Assembly: GCF_015159595.1 (NCBI RefSeq)
Contig: NZ_CP063304.1
Location: 2,728,001-2,792,000 of the forward strand
Length of the DNA stretch: 64,000 nucleotides
From: Blautia liquoris
GTDB lineage: Bacteria; Bacillota; Clostridia; Lachnospirales; Lachnospiraceae
Direction: 5' to 3'
In this document: positions 17,052-26,821 of the stretch, one piece after another
Layout: each line of letters opens with the position of its first letter
Numbering within the stretch: position 1 is the first letter of the stretch
Position numbers and translations under genes: made by a program
The notes under the pieces: generated by a model
Databases searched by the model: none
What the model was told of the DNA's origin: nothing
Seen by the model: only the letters and a program-made list of their open reading frames with translations

Positions 17052-19654
17052 ATATATCTCCTCAATTGAACAGGGCCAAGTAATCCCGAAGGCTCCAACG
17101 GCATCGTCATCGAAAACTCATCTGCTATTTGATGTGCTAATGTATTGACAACCCTGACCTTGATACGATTTTCTCCTGCTATCAGATGATCTGACACAAC
17201 AAACTGATAAGATGGTGCGATTCTTACTCCCACAGATTTCCCGTTGATCCATATCTCTACACTCTCATAAACATTACCAAGATCCAGAATCCATTTCCCC
17301 GGATGTTCAACATTCACTGTTTTTTCATACTCCATAACACCTGAAAATTTTTCAAATCCCTTTTTCCTTGTAATATCAGACAAAACTTCCAATTCAACAG
17401 TTTCTTTATATCTGCTTCCATCTGAAAGCAACGTGCTAAGCCTGAATCCATCTGAAATATCCATGGTTTCCGCAATGTGTTCTCTTTTCAGTTGAATTGT
17501 CTGAGCACCACACAATTCCTGATCATCTATAACATCTACACATGCAATGGCTGCCTCGCCTGGTTCTAACATTAATCGAAACCAGTTGTCACAAGCCTCA
17601 GGAGCTGTCAACATATTATTAAAAGCATCATATAAGTAGATGTTACCGATCGAACCCGAAAACTGCACTTTGGTATTTATAGTCTCAGCCACAGATTCGT
17701 TAAAAAATAAGTAATAATCCCCTTCTTTCTGCCTGTAATGGTAATATCTCAGATGAGGTAATGGACTTTCAACGAAAATATCGAAAAATCTATGTTTTCT
17801 CATATATGAAATGAGATCTTTTATTGACATTAATGATGTACTTTCCTGAAAGGTGGCGTTTAATAACGTTTTCCCGGATGAGAGTGCTTTTGGAAAACGA
17901 TTCATAAATATAATTGGTAATCCTTTTATTTTCGCCTGCTCACACCATGTTAAAAATTCATCCGGCAGATACTCACTCTCAGGAATGATCAAACAATCAC
18001 ATTCCTCCATGGCAAGATGAAGTTTTTTATCGTGGATTTCGCAATCATATAACCTATCCATCGGTACTATTTCATAATCGATCTGAGCCTGCATGAGCAT
18101 CTTCCCCACTGTCTCGAATGGCTGAATCTTTCCATATTGTCCAGAAGCCCATTGGGCTTGTGCATGGTAAAGTACCGCCGCTACCGGAACATGAACGCCT
18201 CCATTGATCAAGTGACAGACTCGATTCATATAGCGGATCAAGTATTTAAAATACTGAAACTGAGGATTATTTCCCCTTGCATAGAAGTGAGGAGGGCAAT
18301 CTGGATCCGGAAATTCACCCATACTAAACGCATGAGGAATAAAATAATTAATCCCCCGAACCATCATATGATCCGCAAGCCATTTCATCAGCTTTAAACC
18401 TTCTCCCCATCCGTACGCACCAAAGATTTCACAAATCGTTCTGCCGTGTTTTTTGGGGTCCTGGTGGCCTTCTGAAGCGCCGAGCTTTCCCAACCCATAA
18501 TGAAAGAAGGTGCCATCATAAAACTCCTGTCCCCCAATCCTATAAAATGACATATCGTCAAACCCGGGACGGATCTGCTGAAGGACAACATCAATTCCCG
18601 CCATATCCTGACCTGATAAAGCCCTGAAAAAATGTCCCGTTCCCAATCCGAGTTTCGTATGACAGCCTTGATCCTCAATCACATGTCCGATATATTCGAC
18701 ACCATGTAGATGACACCACCTTCCTATCTGATCGGAAAAGTTTTTTTGATATAAACGTGTCAGGATATTCATATAATCCACTCTGGCTTCCGGGCTGATT
18801 TCATCTATCTCATGCCACAACGCCAGACATCTGACTGCATAGTTCTCACCCCATTTTTTTAGAAGTAAATCATCTAGTTCCTGACACCAGGGCAGGGGCA
18901 TGTCCGAGCGTCCGATTCCCGCATCTAGACCGTACCTTTCAAAATCACCATTTCCCATCTGCGGTTCATCTGAAAAAAATCCCGCAAACGTATTCCCAAA
19001 AAACCGTTTATAATGCTGATAATGTGGTTCATATATCGTATCTATAAAAAGCCTGATTGCTTTTTTGTCCACCATGTTTATATAATCAGGTCTCCCTGCA
19101 CAGTGGCTAGATACTTTAATTATACTGATGCTAAAGTGTCCCGGAGGGATATCAACATAGATCCTATCCTCAGAAATATAATTACTAAGATCCATCGCCT
19201 GAGACAAATCCCCGCGTTGTTTGTCTACTCTCTTTGCGAGTACTGCTCCCCAAATTCGCTCATCCTTCTCCAGGTGAACAAAGAACGATGCCCCTTCAAG
19301 TGGGCCTTCCACATCTATATTGTAATGTGTAAGAAACCATTTCTCTGCGCCTTTATGCAGCTTAACTTCTCCATTCATGTATCCTGTTGGAAAGTGCGAA
19401 TCATCCAACAGCCAGACTCTCATATCTCTTGTTTCCGCTTCTTTTAGAATCAAATCCATATCTCTCCACCACTGCTCGCCCAAAAAATCCGGGTGAGGTC
19501 TTGCCTCTACACAGAATGATTTGATTCCCGAATGATACATAGCATCAATATAGTTAATAATGTCCTCTTCTTTATTACCCGTCTGCCAGAAAAATGGAAT
19601 TATATAACCCTCATTAATATTCCCCGCCAATACCTGCTTTAGTCTGTTTCCCAT
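17048..19654 (-). CDS. Large glycosyl hydrolase, GH106 (alpha-L-rhamnosidase)-like
   Basis: An 868-residue cytoplasmic protein without a signal peptide. The N-terminal two thirds look like a TIM barrel, opening with IIPFFWQTGNKEEDIINYID and then VEARPHPDFLGEQWW and VWLLDDSHFPTGY, the arrangement seen in GH106-like proteins. FFSDEPQMG near 225 offers acidic residues. The C-terminal 120 residues form a jelly-roll-like sugar-binding domain (ILDLGNVYESVEIWINGKSV) and end with PLEPSGLLGPVQLRRY. With a GH4 alpha-galacturonidase and an esterase in the same operon, removal of rhamnose from rhamnogalacturonan I fragments is the best guess. The exact CAZy family needs a profile search. Confidence 0.7.
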   Translation of the reverse strand: MGNRLKQVLAGNINEGYIIPFFWQTGNKEEDIINYIDAMYHSGIKSFCVEARPHPDFLGEQWWRDMDLILKEAETRDMRVWLLDDSHFPTGYMNGEVKLHKGAEKWFLTHYNIDVEGPLEGASFFVHLEKDERIWGAVLAKRVDKQRGDLSQAMDLSNYISEDRIYVDIPPGHFSISIIKVSSHCAGRPDYINMVDKKAIRLFIDTIYEPHYQHYKRFFGNTFAGFFSDEPQMGNGDFERYGLDAGIGRSDMPLPWCQELDDLLLKKWGENYAVRCLALWHEIDEISPEARVDYMNILTRLYQKNFSDQIGRWCHLHGVEYIGHVIEDQGCHTKLGLGTGHFFRALSGQDMAGIDVVLQQIRPGFDDMSFYRIGGQEFYDGTFFHYGLGKLGASEGHQDPKKHGRTICEIFGAYGWGEGLKLMKWLADHMMVRGINYFIPHAFSMGEFPDPDCPPHFYARGNNPQFQYFKYLIRYMNRVCHLINGGVHVPVAAVLYHAQAQWASGQYGKIQPFETVGKMLMQAQIDYEIVPMDRLYDCEIHDKKLHLAMEECDCLIIPESEYLPDEFLTWCEQAKIKGLPIIFMNRFPKALSSGKTLLNATFQESTSLMSIKDLISYMRKHRFFDIFVESPLPHLRYYHYRQKEGDYYLFFNESVAETINTKVQFSGSIGNIYLYDAFNNMLTAPEACDNWFRLMLEPGEAAIACVDVIDDQELCGAQTIQLKREHIAETMDISDGFRLSTLLSDGSRYKETVELEVLSDITRKKGFEKFSGVMEYEKTVNVEHPGKWILDLGNVYESVEIWINGKSVGVRIAPSYQFVVSDHLIAGENRIKVRVVNTLAHQIADEFSMTMPLEPSGLLGPVQLRRYI

Positions 19655-19714
19655 ATCTGCTCTCCTCTGATACTATTGGTAATAATCATACACTTACCGC
19701 TTTTTTGGACGCGC

Positions 19715-20602
19715 CTAACCCTTAACAGCTCCCACAGTCAATCCCTTGGTAAAATACTTCTGAAGAAATGGATATATTACGAGGATTGGAAGCAATGTTA
19801 AAAAAAGTTGTGCTGCCTGAAGTGTCTTGGCATTCGACAGCGCTTGTTCAATCGCATCCGCGGCATTCGTTAATGTCGTTTTTGTAATCAATGCCTGCAA
19901 ATATGTCTGCAGCGGATAATTCGCGGAATTGTTCATATATATTTTCCCGTCGAACCAGGAATTCCAATGTGTCAAAAAACTAAAAAGTGTGATTGTTGCT
20001 ATCATCGGCTTCGAGAGTGGTAAGATTATTCTTAAAAACCTTTGAAAATAAGATGCTCCATCCATCATTGCCGCTTCCTCAATGGTATACGGCAGCTGTT
20101 TCATAAAATTCATCGCAAGTATTACATTGTAGATAGGAACAGACATCGGTAGGATAAGTGCCATCATTGTATCAAACAATCCCATCTTTTTTACCAATAA
20201 ATAGTTCGGCACAAGACCACCATCAAATATCATTGCAAAAATAAGAATCCAAACATAATATTTTCTCGCTTTGAATTGTTCTTCCGTTTTCGAAAGAGGA
20301 TAAGCCATCAGCAAAGTAAGGATCGTATTGACCAAGACTCCAATTATTACCCGTTCAATCGATATGCCAAAGGAACGCCAGAATGCGGCTCTTTTAGCGA
20401 CTACTTTATAGGAAGCAAAGGTAAATCCAACCGGCCAGAACAAGACTTTATTTGCTGAAACCGCCGCTTGATTACTTAACGATATGGCCAGAATATGAAC
20501 AATCGGAAATAAACACATCACCATGAGTAACGATAAGAAAAGAGTATTTATGATCCGGAATACACTGACCCTGTGATTCTGATATTTAACATTATTTTTC
20601 AT
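19715..20602 (-). CDS. ABC transporter permease, LplC/YtcP-like
   Basis: A 295-residue CUT1 permease with six hydrophobic segments. The EAA loop is EEAAMMDGASYFQRFLRIIL around residues 185-205, and the C-terminus is KGLTVGAVKG, as in YtcP/LplC proteins that import pectic or aldotetraouronate-type oligosaccharides in Bacillus. GGAGGATAAG precedes the ATG. It lies 10 bp after the LplB-like gene and 60 bp before the GH106-like gene. No ATPase is encoded nearby. Confidence 0.88.
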   Translation of the reverse strand: MKNNVKYQNHRVSVFRIINTLFLSLLMVMCLFPIVHILAISLSNQAAVSANKVLFWPVGFTFASYKVVAKRAAFWRSFGISIERVIIGVLVNTILTLLMAYPLSKTEEQFKARKYYVWILIFAMIFDGGLVPNYLLVKKMGLFDTMMALILPMSVPIYNVILAMNFMKQLPYTIEEAAMMDGASYFQRFLRIILPLSKPMIATITLFSFLTHWNSWFDGKIYMNNSANYPLQTYLQALITKTTLTNAADAIEQALSNAKTLQAAQLFLTLLPILVIYPFLQKYFTKGLTVGAVKG

Positions 20603-20612
20603 CTTATCCTCC

Positions 20613-21506
20613 TCAAAAGATTGTATAATCCGAATACTTATTGGCCAGTTTATAACTTAGAACAATAAGGATAAAACTCACAACAGATTTTAGCAGTCCC
20701 ACTGCTGTCCCCAGACTATAATTGGCTTCTACAAGTGAGATCCTGTAAACAAAAGTATCAATAATGTCAGCACTGTCATAAACCAAAGGATTATAAAGGT
20801 TAAATACCTGTTCAAACCCTGCATTTAACACATTCCCGAGATTTAGTATCATCATCAGCATTGCAATTGGCGCGATACCCGGCAGCGTGATGTTTATGAT
20901 TTGTTGTAGCCTGTTAGCACCGTCAATTTTTGCTGATTCATATAATGATTCATCCACACCGGTAATCGCTGCCAGATAAACAACCGTGCCATATCCAAAA
21001 TTCTTCCATACGTCGGAGCCCACCAGTAATCCATTAAAAGGACCACCTTTTCCCAAAAAGAAAACAGGCTTTCCGCCAAGGACGGATAAAAAATTATTAA
21101 TGATACCCGATTGCGAAAAAATATCCAATATGATACCCGAGAGAATAACCCAGGATATGAAATACGGAAGATAAATAATTGTCTGTACTGTTCTCTTAAA
21201 AAACCTGTTCCTTACCTCGTTTAATAAGATAGCTACAATAATTGGGATTGGGAAATTAAATAATATCTTTAGTACTGCAATCCGCAGTGTATTCCATAAA
21301 ATCCGTGCAGTATCCGGTAACGCAAACATATATTTAAAATTATCCAACCCAGTCCATTTTGATCCCATTATACCCTTACTGGGTAAAAAATCTTTAAATG
21401 CGATTGTAATTCCTGAAAGCGGTAAATACTTAAATATGATAATCAAGATAATTCCCGGTAAAATCATCATATGCAGCTGCCAATTTTTGCTTTTTTTTGA
21501 TTGCAT
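20613..21506 (-). CDS. ABC transporter permease, LplB/YteP-like
   Basis: A 297-residue CUT1 permease, six transmembrane segments. The frame opens at 21566, but the ATG at 21506 (MQSKKSK) has AGAGG at suitable spacing, giving the family length. The EAA loop LYESAKIDGANRLQQIINIT lies near 205-225, and NYSLGTAVGLLKSVV is typical of the LplB group. It pairs with the LplC-like permease downstream. A perfect hairpin sits between the binding-protein stop and this start. Confidence 0.86.
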   Translation of the reverse strand: MQSKKSKNWQLHMMILPGIILIIIFKYLPLSGITIAFKDFLPSKGIMGSKWTGLDNFKYMFALPDTARILWNTLRIAVLKILFNFPIPIIVAILLNEVRNRFFKRTVQTIIYLPYFISWVILSGIILDIFSQSGIINNFLSVLGGKPVFFLGKGGPFNGLLVGSDVWKNFGYGTVVYLAAITGVDESLYESAKIDGANRLQQIINITLPGIAPIAMLMMILNLGNVLNAGFEQVFNLYNPLVYDSADIIDTFVYRISLVEANYSLGTAVGLLKSVVSFILIVLSYKLANKYSDYTIF

Positions 21507-21528
21507 TTTCATACCTCTTTTGGTTTTT

Positions 21529-21560
21529 ACCGGAGAGAAAAAGTTAATTATCTCTCCGGT
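21529..21560 (-). other. Intercistronic hairpin after the LplA-like gene
   Basis: Perfect 10-bp inverted repeat ACCGGAGAGA (21529-21538) and TCTCTCCGGT (21551-21560) with a 12-nt loop, starting 9 bp past the binding-protein stop. A T-rich stretch does not follow directly on the minus strand, suggesting transcript stabilisation or partial attenuation. Confidence 0.6.
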
Positions 21561-21568
21561 ACCCACTA

Positions 21569-23239
21569 TTATTTATTTTTCGTCTCTTCTATTTCTTTGC
21601 AAATCTGACTGGCGCCGATGTCATTGTATGTTTTTACAAATTTATCAAAATAATCAATATCTTCGCCCATGATAATTGATACAAAGTCTTTTAGTTTCTG
21701 TGTCTTTAATATTGACGCGGTTTTTGTTGCTGTCTCGGTTGGTGCACCCGTGTAATCACTGTATTTCACATGATCAAAATCAATCTTAAGATATGCATCA
21801 AGATAAACCTTTTTCCATGCCCACTGCATTTCGGGAGGAAGATCTGTATTCAATACATTTTGATAATCTTCATCCTTTCCTTCGACATGCTTTTCCCCAG
21901 CATCAAGGGCCTCTGTGAATTTCTCGCCCCAATTTATATTTGTAGCCATTTGAAAAGGCATCAAATTATTCGGTCCTGATGTCCTGATCTCATCTTTTGC
22001 CGCCAATTCATTATATTTATCTCCAAAGGTTGAATAGCTTTTTTCTGCATACTCCGATGCATATCGGTCTGCAAGATGGTTCAGCATTACTACAACTGCC
22101 TCCGGATGCTCGATCCCTTTTTTGGCATACATATAACCATATACATTCGGCTTAACACCTGGAAGATAATCTTCGCCCTCCTTTTCTGCCGGCATCTTCA
22201 CCGCAGCCCAGTCTGCTCCTTCTATATTAGCCACACAGTCCTTCATCTCGCCCAGAGGATTAAAAAACAGTCCTACATAAATTCCTATCTTTCCAGCTGC
22301 CACTCCTTCTAAGGCCTTCTGTGGCTCCTTAACTGCGAATTCCTTATCGATGCCGCCTGCCTTATATAATTTCTGCAAGTTTTCTAACGGTTTTTTTGCT
22401 TTCTCGTCTGTACAACCGGCTTTGAATTCTCCATCCTTCCCTTCTATCCAGAAATCATCATTTGTATATGCGCCATAGGAGGCCATAATATAATCAAGAC
22501 CGGTTAAATCTTTGTCCATATACAATCCATATGTATCATCCTTACCATTTCCGTCCGGATCTTCTTGGGTAAACTTCATTGCCATATCGAAAACATCATC
22601 CATTGTTTTCGGCTCACTCAGATTCAGGGCATCCATCCAGTCTTTTCTTATATAAAGAATCGGATAAGTATCTCCAAGGGAGTTGACAACGGGAATTGCC
22701 ATACATTTTCCGTCATAGGTCGTGGGTTCAAATAGTATTTTATCACTCTGTTCTGATATGTTTTTTAAAACATTAGTAGCCCAGGAGTCATAAATATTCG
22801 TCATATCTTCTACCATGTCATTTTTCACAAGCGATGCAAGCATTGTATTATCAACAATTCCAAAATCAGGAATATCGTTACTTGATATGGCTAACTGCAT
22901 TTTCTCTGTCATGGAAGCAGGTGGAGTCAATATTTTATTTTTCACCTTTATACCCATAACATCTTCCCACATTTTATACATGTCGTTATTCTCAGCATCC
23001 TGCCCATCTGGATAATCTGTAACCACCTCTTCTTTATTAAAAGATAGTGTTATTGCAGGATCATACTTTTTTGTTTTTTCTTCTTCTGTTAAATCTTTTA
23101 CCTCCTTCGCCTCTGCAGATACTCCTGAGCTTCCATTATCTGTCTCTTGCGTCGAAGGACTCTCCTTCTTCATAAAACAACCCGAAAGTGATACTGCAGA
23201 CACAAGAACTAGTGACAAAATACCTTTCCATCTTTTCAT
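21569..23239 (-). CDS. Substrate-binding lipoprotein, LplA/YtcQ-like
   Basis: A 556-residue extracellular solute-binding lipoprotein, longer than ordinary 420-450-residue sugar-binding proteins and typical of the LplA/YtcQ group for pectic oligosaccharides. Signal peptide MKRWKGILSLVLVSAVSLSG precedes lipobox Cys21. An acidic linker follows, then the SBP domain. It is the first structural gene after the two-component genes and presumably the most abundantly expressed. Transcription is probably activated by the YesN-like regulator encoded upstream. Confidence 0.88.
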   Translation of the reverse strand: MKRWKGILSLVLVSAVSLSGCFMKKESPSTQETDNGSSGVSAEAKEVKDLTEEEKTKKYDPAITLSFNKEEVVTDYPDGQDAENNDMYKMWEDVMGIKVKNKILTPPASMTEKMQLAISSNDIPDFGIVDNTMLASLVKNDMVEDMTNIYDSWATNVLKNISEQSDKILFEPTTYDGKCMAIPVVNSLGDTYPILYIRKDWMDALNLSEPKTMDDVFDMAMKFTQEDPDGNGKDDTYGLYMDKDLTGLDYIMASYGAYTNDDFWIEGKDGEFKAGCTDEKAKKPLENLQKLYKAGGIDKEFAVKEPQKALEGVAAGKIGIYVGLFFNPLGEMKDCVANIEGADWAAVKMPAEKEGEDYLPGVKPNVYGYMYAKKGIEHPEAVVVMLNHLADRYASEYAEKSYSTFGDKYNELAAKDEIRTSGPNNLMPFQMATNINWGEKFTEALDAGEKHVEGKDEDYQNVLNTDLPPEMQWAWKKVYLDAYLKIDFDHVKYSDYTGAPTETATKTASILKTQKLKDFVSIIMGEDIDYFDKFVKTYNDIGASQICKEIEETKNK

Positions 23240-23291
23240 ACTTTACTTCCTCCTCTTCTTTTTACTTCCTTTTGTTATTTATATGATACCA

Positions 23292-23346
23292 GGGTCAAAA
23301 GGTCCTGCGTTTCATGCTTGCATGAAAAAGCATGACTTTGGGACCC
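23292..23346. repeat. Intergenic palindromic element
   Basis: Nested inverted repeats in the 317-bp gap before the LplA-like gene. The core is a perfect 8-bp repeat, TTTCATGC (23310-23317) and GCATGAAA (23320-23327), with a 2-nt spacer. Outer arms pair imperfectly: GGGTC (23292-23296) with GACCC (23342-23346), and the adjacent AAAAGGTC with a CTTTGG stretch. It has no T-run and is not a plain terminator. It could be a dispersed palindromic repeat or a regulatory structure in the leader. Only one copy is in this window. Confidence 0.45.
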
Positions 23347-23516
23347 GAACCTCATTTATATAATATCACCAGTTTTATCTCCTAAACATGATACTTTTTT
23401 TACTTTTTTATATTATTTTTACTTTGTTATTTTATATAAGTTGTTTTATCTTGAATTTCGAACAAACAAATGCATAATTCTTTATTGTCTCACATAATTT
23501 CCCCCATATTGCAAAA

Positions 23517-23546
23517 CAGAGTGGCACAAAATCATCGGCCACTCTG
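23517..23546 (-). terminator. Terminator after the YesN-like regulator gene
   Basis: Perfect 9-bp stem CAGAGTGGC (23517-23525) and GCCACTCTG (23538-23546), loop of 12 nt, followed on the minus strand by TTTTG. It lies 11 bp after the regulator stop, so the two-component genes form their own transcript, separate from the LplA-like operon. Confidence 0.65.
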
Positions 23547-23556
23547 CATTCAATAT

Positions 23557-24897
23557 TTATTTTTTATTGGGGTTTAGGTTTTCTTTACGATATATTGTCG
23601 GGCTCCTTCCCATGTATTCTGAAAAAATCCTTGTAAAGTACCCTGAATTATTAAATCCCACTTTTTTAGATATCTCACTGACTCTCATATTCGTATGGAC
23701 TAAAAGCTCTTCTGCTTTATTCATTCTTACATCCAGTATATATTCAGTAAGTGACTTCTTCGCCTCTTTATGAAATATCCGTGACAAGTATGACGGATTA
23801 ATTTTAAATCTGCTCGATAGTTCCGTCAAAGACAAATCTTTCTCCGGATACTGCTTAATATATTTCTTTATTTTTATTATGAAAAAATCTTTCTCATCAC
23901 CAGAATCTACATCAGAATAAAGGGGTAACTTATCATCGCTGCTCCCACTGATATAGAAGAACTCCCCTTTTGAATTCAGCTGCTCCATTCTCTCTATCTG
24001 CTTTTTTGCAAATGCAGGTAAAGCACCCCATGTTACTTCTGACGCAACAGAAACAGAGACTACATGATCTGTGTTCTCAATATAATAACTTTGCATCTCT
24101 TGCACCGTTTTTAACAAGCCTGCATCTTTGCCCGTATAATCATTCATAATTCTTTGAGCGATAAACAGGGAAAAGCGACGATTAACAAGAAAACCCTCTA
24201 ACATGAAATCCCCATATAAAGCGGTCTGTAAAATACTCATAAACTGATGATGAACCGATCTTATATTCCACTGACCAGTTATATGTTCTCTATTCTGAGA
24301 TTCGTCATACTCATAGTCTACAAGTATTAAACTATTCTCCTTCTCAAGGCTTAATGGTATTTTACACTCCATGAACTTGTTCTGTAACAGATCCGGGGAA
24401 CAACCGTTGTTCTTAATACAGGTATGAAACCATTTTTCGAGCAGTAATTGTTGCTCCTTTTTTAGCTGGTCATTACTGCTGTCCCTATTCTTTGTAAAGA
24501 ATCTCTGGTACCAGCAATCGTCTAAATTCTTAATCTCCCTGCGGAGAACATCTAATAGCTCCTCATCCGATACCGGCTTTAGCAGATACTCCACTCCCCC
24601 CAACTGTATCGCCTTTTTTGCATAAGAAAAATATTGATATCCCGTCAGAAAAATAACCACTGTGTCCTTCCAGATTTTTCTTGTTTCCTCTATGAACTGC
24701 AAACCATCCATCTCCGGCATGCTTATATCTGTCAAAATAATATCATATGGATTGTTTCGAAATAACCGTAGTGCTTCTTTTGATGAAGAGACAATCCTGA
24801 CTTCATTGAATGGCAAGTCTGCCTGCTCGATTACCTCTTTAATTCCTTCTAAAATATACTGTTCATCATCTACTATCATTATTTGATACATGTCCAC
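23557..24897 (-). CDS. Response regulator, REC plus AraC-type DNA-binding domain (YesN-like)
   Basis: A 446-residue regulator. The receiver domain starts YQIMIVDDEQYILEGIKEVI; the phospho-acceptor Asp is in ILTDISMPEMDGLQF (near 56). The last 100 residues are a double helix-turn-helix of AraC type (LTELSSRFKINPSYLSRIFH then VSEISKKVGFNNSGYFTRIF). The middle is a poorly conserved linker. It overlaps the kinase gene by 32 bp and should be phosphorylated by it. Its likely target is the LplA-like operon immediately downstream. Confidence 0.92.
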   Translation of the reverse strand: MDMYQIMIVDDEQYILEGIKEVIEQADLPFNEVRIVSSSKEALRLFRNNPYDIILTDISMPEMDGLQFIEETRKIWKDTVVIFLTGYQYFSYAKKAIQLGGVEYLLKPVSDEELLDVLRREIKNLDDCWYQRFFTKNRDSSNDQLKKEQQLLLEKWFHTCIKNNGCSPDLLQNKFMECKIPLSLEKENSLILVDYEYDESQNREHITGQWNIRSVHHQFMSILQTALYGDFMLEGFLVNRRFSLFIAQRIMNDYTGKDAGLLKTVQEMQSYYIENTDHVVSVSVASEVTWGALPAFAKKQIERMEQLNSKGEFFYISGSSDDKLPLYSDVDSGDEKDFFIIKIKKYIKQYPEKDLSLTELSSRFKINPSYLSRIFHKEAKKSLTEYILDVRMNKAEELLVHTNMRVSEISKKVGFNNSGYFTRIFSEYMGRSPTIYRKENLNPNKK

Positions 24898-26605
24898 ATA
24901 TCTCCTTACTTATTTTATAAGAAACTATGTACTTTCCATCTTCTAATTTCAAAAGAAGCCCCTTCGAATCAAAGCCTAATAATCTTTGATGTATATTCCA
25001 TAAACCAATACTTGAACTGGGCTGCTCTTTCGATTCAAGGGACGCCCGAAGTTCTTCCAGATTTTCTTCATCCAGCAAACCGCAGTCATCTGAAACATTA
25101 ATGTTAATAAATTCTTTATCATTTCTCACCTTAAGAACAATAGTACAGTTTTTACTTACCTTTTCAACCCCATGACTAATAGCGTTTTCAATCAATGGCT
25201 GTATCATCAGATGCGGCACTCTCAAATCTTCTAACTTATCATCGACATCAATATGATACTTTAATCGCTCTCCAAATCTCATCTGGTTTAATTTTAAATA
25301 GCTCCCGGCAAAGTCGATTTCCTGGCAAAGGGCAATGTCTTCATTCTTTAAATAAGTCAGCACCTTAAAGTATTCTCCCAGATTCATACATAAATCTGCT
25401 GTTTTTTCCATTTCACCTGCTTTTGCAAGCCGGTATCCCAAATACAGACTATTAAAAAGAAAGTGTGGATTAATTTGAGACTGAAGCTGATGCATCTTAT
25501 ACTCTTGTATTTGCAGCTGTTTTTCGTAAACCGTGCGAATTAATTCTTGTATTTTAGAAGCCATATGATTGTATTGGTTAAATACATAGCGAAACTCTGT
25601 TGTCTCATTTAAAGGCAATATATAGTCATAGTTCTCCTGCTCCACCTGCTGCATTCCATATACTAATTGTTTCATTGGTTTATGAATCTGAACACTAATC
25701 ACAACAGCCATAACAATCACAACCAGCAAGGCAATCATATTGATGATAAACCATAGATTTCTAATAAAAGTTATGTCACTGTAAAGGATCGTTTTGTCTG
25801 TAAAGATCACAATCTCAAACTGGTTTTCCGTTGTCTGCATTCTTTCAATCAGATATTTTTCACTGCCAATAGTCACTTCTCCGGAAAACCTATCTTTGTC
25901 CATCTTCTGATATATTTTCCTTCCCATACTACTAACCGTGGATTTTCCCAGCAGCTTTTTCTCCTGAGAGTCTATCAAAAAGAATTCGAAATTTTTTTGA
26001 TTTATCAGGGATTTTAAGGTATCGCTTATATATTTCACAGACACTGTGATGCCCATTATGACTTCATTAGCACCTTGAAAAATATAATTCAACTTATCCC
26101 CCTTTGAAAAAAATGATTTTCCGGTATTTACATATTGTTCAAACATCTGTTTTGTATTGGCATCGACCGGAATGATACTTTTGTTTGCATCCAGAAGTTC
26201 CTTTGTATTCGGAAGATAAAGATAAATATCATCAATATACATACTGACCTGCTGGTAGTTTTTTAATTTATTATAAGCATTCAAGTAGTTCAGATAATCA
26301 TCATATTCAAAATCCACACTTCTATTCTTTACCAGTTTGACCACATCATTATCACCGCACATGACATATAATAACTGGATAATTCGCTCTAAATCCTTAT
26401 TGATCATCGAAGAATAGTACGTTATTTTATCTTCTCTGCTTTCAAGCGTACGTTTGGTCAAATGTATACTGGCTGTGTGTAAACTTCCCATTACAACAGC
26501 TGAGAACATAAGCCATAGCGCCAAAAAATATATGAATATCTTGTATGCAATACGATTGCGAAACTTCCAAGAATAAGACTTCCCTTCTTTACGCTGTTCC
26601 CCCAT
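24866..26605 (-). CDS. Sensor histidine kinase, YesM-like
   Basis: A 579-residue membrane kinase. One transmembrane helix at about 17-38, an extracellular sensor region to about 285, a second helix (LWFIINMIALLVVIVMAVVI), then HAMP. The His_kinase segment carries the phospho-acceptor in QSQINPHFLFNSLYLGYRLA, and an ATPase domain follows with LIQPLIENAISHGVEK (N box) and SIGLWNIHQRLLGF (G box). It presumably senses pectic oligosaccharides or the loaded binding protein outside the cell. Its promoter is at 26709-26737. Confidence 0.92.
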   Translation of the reverse strand: MGEQRKEGKSYSWKFRNRIAYKIFIYFLALWLMFSAVVMGSLHTASIHLTKRTLESREDKITYYSSMINKDLERIIQLLYVMCGDNDVVKLVKNRSVDFEYDDYLNYLNAYNKLKNYQQVSMYIDDIYLYLPNTKELLDANKSIIPVDANTKQMFEQYVNTGKSFFSKGDKLNYIFQGANEVIMGITVSVKYISDTLKSLINQKNFEFFLIDSQEKKLLGKSTVSSMGRKIYQKMDKDRFSGEVTIGSEKYLIERMQTTENQFEIVIFTDKTILYSDITFIRNLWFIINMIALLVVIVMAVVISVQIHKPMKQLVYGMQQVEQENYDYILPLNETTEFRYVFNQYNHMASKIQELIRTVYEKQLQIQEYKMHQLQSQINPHFLFNSLYLGYRLAKAGEMEKTADLCMNLGEYFKVLTYLKNEDIALCQEIDFAGSYLKLNQMRFGERLKYHIDVDDKLEDLRVPHLMIQPLIENAISHGVEKVSKNCTIVLKVRNDKEFININVSDDCGLLDEENLEELRASLESKEQPSSSIGLWNIHQRLLGFDSKGLLLKLEDGKYIVSYKISKEICGHVSNNDSR

Positions 26606-26708
26606 AATAGTTTTGGTATATCCTCCATAAAATTTATCTATATTTGTCTAAATCCAAGAACAAGTATCACAAATATTCCCAGACAGAACCTTTTGTTCTC
26701 GGTATCAT

Positions 26709-26737
26709 ATCATACTATATTTTTTATTTTTTTTCAA
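26709..26737 (-). promoter_or_regulatory. Promoter of the YesMN-like genes
   Basis: On the minus strand, TTGAAA (26737-26732) and TATGAT (26714-26709) with 17-bp spacing, about 100 bp upstream of the kinase start. The leader between them includes a small AGAAC/GTTCT inverted repeat near 26684-26698. Confidence 0.5.
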
Positions 26738-26764
26738 TAAAGTAATCATATATTAAGGCGTATA

Positions 26765-26792
26765 AAAAAGTCCATCAATAGACGGACTTTTT
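26765..26792 (-). terminator. Rho-independent terminator of the double-cupin operon
   Basis: Perfect 9-bp arms AAAAAGTCC (26765-26773) and GGACTTTTT (26784-26792) around a 10-nt loop. Read on the minus strand it ends in a T-run, 30 bp after the double-cupin stop. The symmetrical A/T tracts would allow function in both directions. Confidence 0.75.
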
Positions 26793-26821
26793 CAATAATT
26801 TAAAATTAATTACAATATTTT

